Source: Omphalotus guepiniiformis (lineage: Eukaryota > Basidiomycota > Agaricomycetes > Agaricales > Omphalotaceae). From it: a stretch of DNA of 64,000 bases. The stretch lies in NCBI GenBank assembly GCA_028554645.1, contig JAQOOI010000031.1, forward strand, positions 1 to 64,000, given 5' to 3'. The notes beneath the pieces are model-generated. The model worked only from the letters and a program-made list of their open reading frames with translations, was not told the origin of the DNA and searched no databases. Positions 59,241-64,000 of the stretch are shown piece after piece (within the stretch, counting starts at the first letter, position 1; each line of letters starts with the position of its first letter). A program made the position numbers and the translations under genes.

Positions 59241-61614
59241 TACATCTCTGGATTGATATTGGGAAGGCCACTTCTGTACCATAGCGAAAGAAAGTCCGTA
59301 TCAGCAGTTTGTTCTTAGTTCACAATGTACATCGTAATGCTTGTTGGCCTATGGTCAATAGTAGATCGCACAGACCTCCTCTACAATCAAATCAATCAAA
59401 AGCCGTACCTTGGTTCTCTATCGTGATTTCACGTACAAGTCAGACTTTTCAGCTCTGTTGGTCTCATTGACAACGAGGATGACATTCCTGGGCTCAGTAA
59501 CAAGCACATCACAAGGGCGGACACTTTTGACGCGCGATATCCTCGCATGACAGACAGCACGTCAACGACATCCAGGTGTTCTGGCTGACTCCTTGCACGG
59601 GCACGGACAATAAGCATCAATCACCATCGTAATGCTCTCAGAGATGTGATTAGTTGCGGTATCTGCGTCCCTCGTCTCAAAGCGCATACCTAGGTACCCA
59701 ACTAAAACCAACCAAGCAGACACAGCTAGGCTGGTGCTAGTCTACCGTCGCTGAGATTTGCAAGACACGATCATCAACATCCACGCCTTTGATCGCAACG
59801 TCCAGCAGAATCCTTATTCCTAAGTGCGAAGGAATAGACGAGATGGACCGCGAAATAGATATCGTTGTGCAACCGTCAACAACTCTTCGCCTGTGTATGA
59901 TACCTTGCGTAGTAGGTCGCAAATAGACTGGCGATATCCAGAGCGCTGGCAACATCAAGGATGGACGGTGACCAACCTTGCATGCGAAGGCGGTTACAGG
60001 TTGTACGGTAGGATCCTCTGCCTTCTCGTTCTGATGGTTACGATCGAAACTTGCCAAAGGGAACACGGATACATATCACCGCATATCTCTGGTACCATAA
60101 TTCAATCGCCACGTCCAGCTTCCCTGCTTCCGAGGAAACACTGCACATTCGGAGTGGCGACGGATGGTCTTCGACAGCAGAGATCAAGGTGTAACGGCGA
60201 AACGAAACTTCAAGTTCTGTGCTCGATGTCTTGCGTAGTAGGGTTGCAAACCAATGCGATGGTTGCCAACCATGGTAGCTAATAGGGACGACCGTCCGCC
60301 TTCGATGCTCACGATCAACACTTGTGAAAGGGAGAGGGAGATGAAGGTACATTGAATAATTCATGACTCACAACAACTCGTCTTCGCGGGTTTCAACTAA
60401 GATGTTGTATATTGAAGTCAATCAACAGCTATTGGATAGAGACACGAAATATACACACTTGAAAACGCGGCACAACTCCTCCCAGTCCTTCGTCCGCGCA
60501 ACTAGATATTTGTTCCCCATGGTCCATTTCAGCTTTAAGACCCCTAAAGTAAACAACATGCACCACCACCTCCTAGTCCTTTGTCGCGCTCCTTACCCTC
60601 TTCTGACGCAAAAAAAAAATCTTCCCCACGATCCATTGAAAGCTCTGAACAACGCCAGCGAAACTCGGCCATCATGTCGTCTGTTCGAATTCACCAAGAT
60701 ACCATTCCGCGGCTGCTTAATGTCTGTGTTAGTTTCCTGCTTCTCCATCAGATACACCTAAACAAACGAACCTGAACGCGCACATGAACTCCTTCTCGTC
60801 CTTCGTCCTTCGTCCCCACCTACGCTCTTTGGCATTTGAGGCAAAACTCCCTTCGCTATGGTCCATCGCAGCGCCCGCGAAGTTCGACTTCTATCATGGA
60901 CAGATTATCTTGTCGTGCGCCCAAATTCACGGAGATTCCATGCTGCGGTTGCTAAACGTTCAGGTAATATGTTAGCTCTCTTGTCAAGGAACCACGAAAA
61001 AAACTGCAGAACCGAACCTACTAAGCACTGGATATCCCAAGACCATCTGTGGCACATACAGCCGCCCATAAACCAAGCTTTGTCCGTTGTTGCACGCTTA
61101 AACCTTCCGGCACCGCGAGCAGCATGGGTAGTCGCTGTGCGTTACCGATGTGAGTAGCTGAGCTTTGAAGGAGATAGGGCGATAGGACGAACTTGAAGTC
61201 CGCAGAGCACATGGAGTATCAAAGCTGAGCGACGCCCATCGTCGAGGGTGAAGCAAGGCATCCGAAGTCTACAAATACCCGCGAATCACAATCAATACGA
61301 GGAAGATCATGTAAGAGGAAACTCACCAATCTTCACACATCAATTTTCCTTGAACATTGGCATTACGCCCCGATTACGCCCACCACAAAAACCACAAATT
61401 CAACCGCAACAATGACAACCATTTTCCTCCTATCTGAGTACACCTTATGCGTTCAAGGATCATACGTGACGTGGAACGTAGCAAGAACATCCAGTGACAT
61501 TTTCAAAGGCTCTTGGTGCGACAGATTAAGAAACTGGAGCCATTCGAAGAACCTTGAAAAGCGCCAAGTTACGACACCGACAGATTCAACTTATATAATG
61601 ACCCTGAAAGCAAC
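59241..61614. other. Intergenic with decayed tandem repeats
   Basis: No gene is supported. Similar words recur: cttgcgtagtag at about 59904 and 60230; gttacgatcgaaacttgcca-like at about 60037 and 60309; tccttcgtcc at about 60486 and 60788; and ctgcggttgctaaacg/cggctgcttaatg at 60947 and 60709. These suggest old 240-330-bp tandem duplications. Open frames here are short and unsupported. Confidence 0.45.
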
Positions 61615-61698
61615 GGGGGTATAGCTCAGCTGGGAGAGCAGCAGACTGAAGCGTCTCATGCTTTCTGAAGGTCCCGCGTTCGATCCGCGGTACCCCCA
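61615..61698 (+). tRNA. tRNA-Phe (GAA), intron-containing, copy 2
   Basis: The mature part is identical to the copy at 55896-55985 (GGGGGTATAGCTCAGCTGGG.. to ..TACCCCCA), but the intron after GAAG is only about 11 nt (cgtctcatgct) and unrelated in sequence. Same GAA anticodon, D-arm and T-arm. Confidence 0.92.
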
Positions 61699-62940
61699 TG
61701 TGTAAAGGGTGAATCTTTTTCTCTCCTGTGGTGAATGGGGCAGCCACTGAGCCAGTAATTTGGCATTCCATCACGTATGCCTCTGATCTCTAACCGTTCT
61801 TGTCTGTCGCTGTTCCCTGCTTAACAGATAAAATCCACATAATCGTACTGCGTGGAACAGATCAGAAACGTCGCGGGTGGCATTGGCAATGAATCAGAAG
61901 GGGTCAAAGTTGTTGGGACTCCATGGGAGGACTGACTTTTCATCATATTAGTCACTGACTTTCAAGTACGTCGGAGTCCCACCTGCGGCAGGTCCTTTGT
62001 AGTGCGTAAACTTCGGTGTACTATTATTTAATGTTGTTCTCTGTATAAGAGGCATCTAGCGACAGGAAATCTAGCTTTACCGACGACCACAAGTTCTATA
62101 CACGTTGCAACGAGAGTCGGAACTCTGAAACTGAAATATCCCTTGATTCGGTTCACTCAGCAAGCTCAGCTAGGCACCTGGCCACTGCTATCATATACGG
62201 AGACAATTCAACTTTTCTCATTCGATTTAAAGTTGGCGTACGGTGGAGGCAATGGCCGGGGCTCCTTCCATTCTGGAGCTTAGGATCATATCATGTGCGT
62301 GTATAATGTTGGACCAATCTCATTCGACTCTCGATTAAGTCTATTATTAATCAACGCAGCTTTGTTCTAATCCTAGCAATGTGCCCTATATGAAACACTC
62401 CTCCCCCAAGTCCCTCTGATACCACGTCCTTTACAATGAAACATTGCCACATTCTGCCTTCCCTTCCTCCGGCTGTCGTAGCCCCTCTCTCCAATCCTCC
62501 CCATTCGGATCCTCCGTAATGTCACCCAGGAGGTTCTTCACGGACATCAACAATTGTCATCCACGTACGCCTACCAACATCGTACTTCGTGCTTCAGTCG
62601 ATCCACTGCATCAAGGAGGAGCGAGGACTTCGATTCCCGTGATATACAACGTCAGCCTATAACCACGCCGGGAAGAAAGTGGAGATGTTTTGCGCGATCC
62701 TAATGCATCAGTGAGAAATTTTGTCTCCATGGTCATCTAGGGCTACATTTGTAGTAAGTAAGTAGTGCATGGTATAACGTATATGTATGTGTCAAAATGC
62801 AAGCTGAACTATTTGAGTACAAGCTCTCATAATTCGCTATTATACGTGACGAACGAGGATGTTTTGGGTGGCAAAAGGTGTTGCAATTCGTAGGGGCTCG
62901 TAGAAGCGGGTGAAAAGAAAGAGATATTAGCAATTTGACA
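61699..62940. other. Intergenic, no gene seen
   Basis: Only short open frames without splice support. Lies between a plus-strand tRNA-Phe and a minus-strand tRNA-Val. Confidence 0.35.
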
Positions 62941-63014
62941 TGATTCGACCCGGGCTCGAACCGGGGACCTTCTGTGTGTTAGACAGATGCGATAACCAAC
63001 TACGCCATCGAACC
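62941..63014 (-). tRNA. tRNA-Val (AAC)
   Basis: Minus strand: GGTTCGA pairs with TCGAATC at the ends, with discriminator A. D-arm region TGGCGTAGTTGGTTATCGC, anticodon stem TCTGT/ACAGA around the loop CTAACAC (anticodon AAC), T-arm CCCGG-TTCGAGC-CCGGG. No intron. All arms pair well. Confidence 0.93.
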
Positions 63015-63261
63015 GATACAATCTGAATGCACAAGTACAATTGAGAGCTCAAGGTAATGAAAAGGGTAATGTCCAAGCTTCAAGCACTGTTCCCCGCTAT
63101 GAAAATGCCCTCAAACGACTTTCATCATCTCGACGTTGCAAATGTCCTTAGTGGGAATACTTAGTAGAAATAGAAAGTTATCTTATCTTGCCGCGAAACC
63201 GCCGGCATACTCAGACTGAGCCTAGGCTCACATGACGCGACAAGTTCTACCCTATTCCACC

Positions 63262-63612
63262 ATGGCTGAATTCCGCATCTACGCTCAATTTCCTACATCT
63301 GGCCAGCCAAGTTCACTGGATACAGATAGATTCCAATGGATTCACTGCCTTACGTTCCCTATCACAAAGCTCAACGAGGTCCAAATATCTCTCAAGCCAT
63401 ATAAATGGATGCGCTATGCGACAGGTGTCGTCGTTGGTGCACAAGGCGAGCTCTCCACCCATCGCGAACCCACCGTTATTGTTCCCGTGGATTACAATGC
63501 GGATTTACCGGTACTCTCTGGACCTGTTGATTTATGTTATCACACCGCAGAAGAAGAGAAGGCTCGAATGTTTCCAGCTGATCCCGAACTTGTGAAGAAG
63601 GAGGTTATTTAG
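63262..63612 (+). CDS. Hypothetical 116-aa protein
   Basis: MAEFRIYAQFPTSGQPSSLD opens a single-exon frame ending DPELVKKEVI. An upstream in-frame ATG at 63232 would add ten residues; the 63262 start is preferred because it follows an ACC-ATGG context. The composition is protein-like and balanced, with repeated aromatic residues and no signal peptide or membrane helix. No domain recognised. Could carry an additional 5' exon. Confidence 0.6.
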   Translation: MAEFRIYAQFPTSGQPSSLDTDRFQWIHCLTFPITKLNEVQISLKPYKWMRYATGVVVGAQGELSTHREPTVIVPVDYNADLPVLSGPVDLCYHTAEEEKARMFPADPELVKKEVI

Positions 63613-63768
63613 TTTTTCACCGATTGTGAGGCTGATTTTCGAGATGCGGTGAGTGAAAGGGATGGGGGAGAACGTGTGGGTGTCGGGGATATCTGAGGGC
63701 GCGTGTGAGGCTGCACACCTTGTACCTCATAGTAGAGATGTCTCGGTATGCGGATCCTGATATGATCC

Positions 63769-64000
63769 TTATTGTTTCCTCATGCACGGCAGTATATTCG
63801 TCTGATTACTGAGGGTCGGAGTCGGGAGGGCGAGGTCATAGGAATTATCAACGACATCCGAAACGGCGTGCTCATCAATAGAAAATTTCACTGCATACTC
63901 GGTACAGATCTGGCATTTCTGAAAGTATGTCTTTAGTCCTCCATTCAAGACTGACAAGCACTCCTGACAGTCACCAAATTTTGCACTGAAGACTACTGAT
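63769..64000 (-). CDS. C-terminal end of a Cys-containing protein running off the window
   Basis: The minus-strand frame is open from the window edge to a stop at 63769. It reads KFGDCQECLSVLNGGLKTYF, then QKCQICTEYAVKF, then an acidic stretch and ILPCMRKQ at the end. The paired C-x2-C motifs (CQEC, CQIC) could bind zinc, but the protein is too incomplete to assign. Its start lies beyond base 64000. Confidence 0.5.
   Translation of the reverse strand, partial: SVVFSAKFGDCQECLSVLNGGLKTYFQKCQICTEYAVKFSIDEHAVSDVVDNSYDLALPTPTLSNQTNILPCMRKQ

Overview
This window is one end of a fungal chromosome, almost certainly from a mushroom-forming basidiomycete (Agaricomycetes). It opens with a true telomere (CCCTAA/CCCCTAA repeats, bases 1-142). 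Its genes carry many short introns (about 50-60 nt, GT..AG, occasionally GC..AG), and several belong to gene families I associate with Agaricomycetes. All gene structures below were built by eye from splice sites and reading-frame continuity; no database search was run.

Region 1 (1-34 kb) is an accessory subtelomere. From the telomere inward it holds: a field of GTCTACGACGG motifs; a 914-aa orphan gene (997-3805, minus); a decayed tandem duplication containing one intact 161-aa gene and one broken copy; an 861-aa orphan gene (6378-9069, minus); a 0.94-kb inverted repeat around a 58-bp minisatellite; a large SNF2-type helicase (10999-16235, plus); a satellite array with 437-bp higher-order structure (16.5-18.6 kb); a Zn2Cys6-like gene that runs into the end of that array; a 969-aa paralogue of the 861-aa gene (20569-23586, plus); a MITE-like element; a four-exon HNH-nuclease gene (24148-25658, minus); a 1.49-kb palindrome seeded with a 17-bp motif; a retrotransposon Gag remnant; a second copy of the satellite array (30.4-31.9 kb); and a truncated Ty1/copia end with its 3' LTR (32.4-33.7 kb).

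Region 2 (34-46.5 kb) is transitional. It contains a PD-(D/E)XK-like gene, a 220-aa orphan, decayed sequence, and a secreted/single-pass membrane protein gene (42011-43944).

Region 3 (46.6-64 kb) looks like ordinary chromosome. It carries an isoprenylcysteine methyltransferase (STE14-like), class II DAHP synthase, a HUL5/UBE3C-type HECT ubiquitin ligase, two intron-containing tRNA-Phe genes, one tRNA-Val, two AT-rich single-pass membrane protein genes, and two small genes at the right edge.

The most interesting result is a protein family I do not recognise, present as two divergent copies (6378-9069 and 20569-23586). Both copies have three exons, the same intron phases (0 and 2), and a middle exon of exactly 1010 nt. 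They lie on either side of the SNF2 helicase and among nuclease-like genes and several kinds of palindromic DNA. Whether this is a subtelomeric gene community or the cargo of a large mobile element cannot be decided from this sequence alone.
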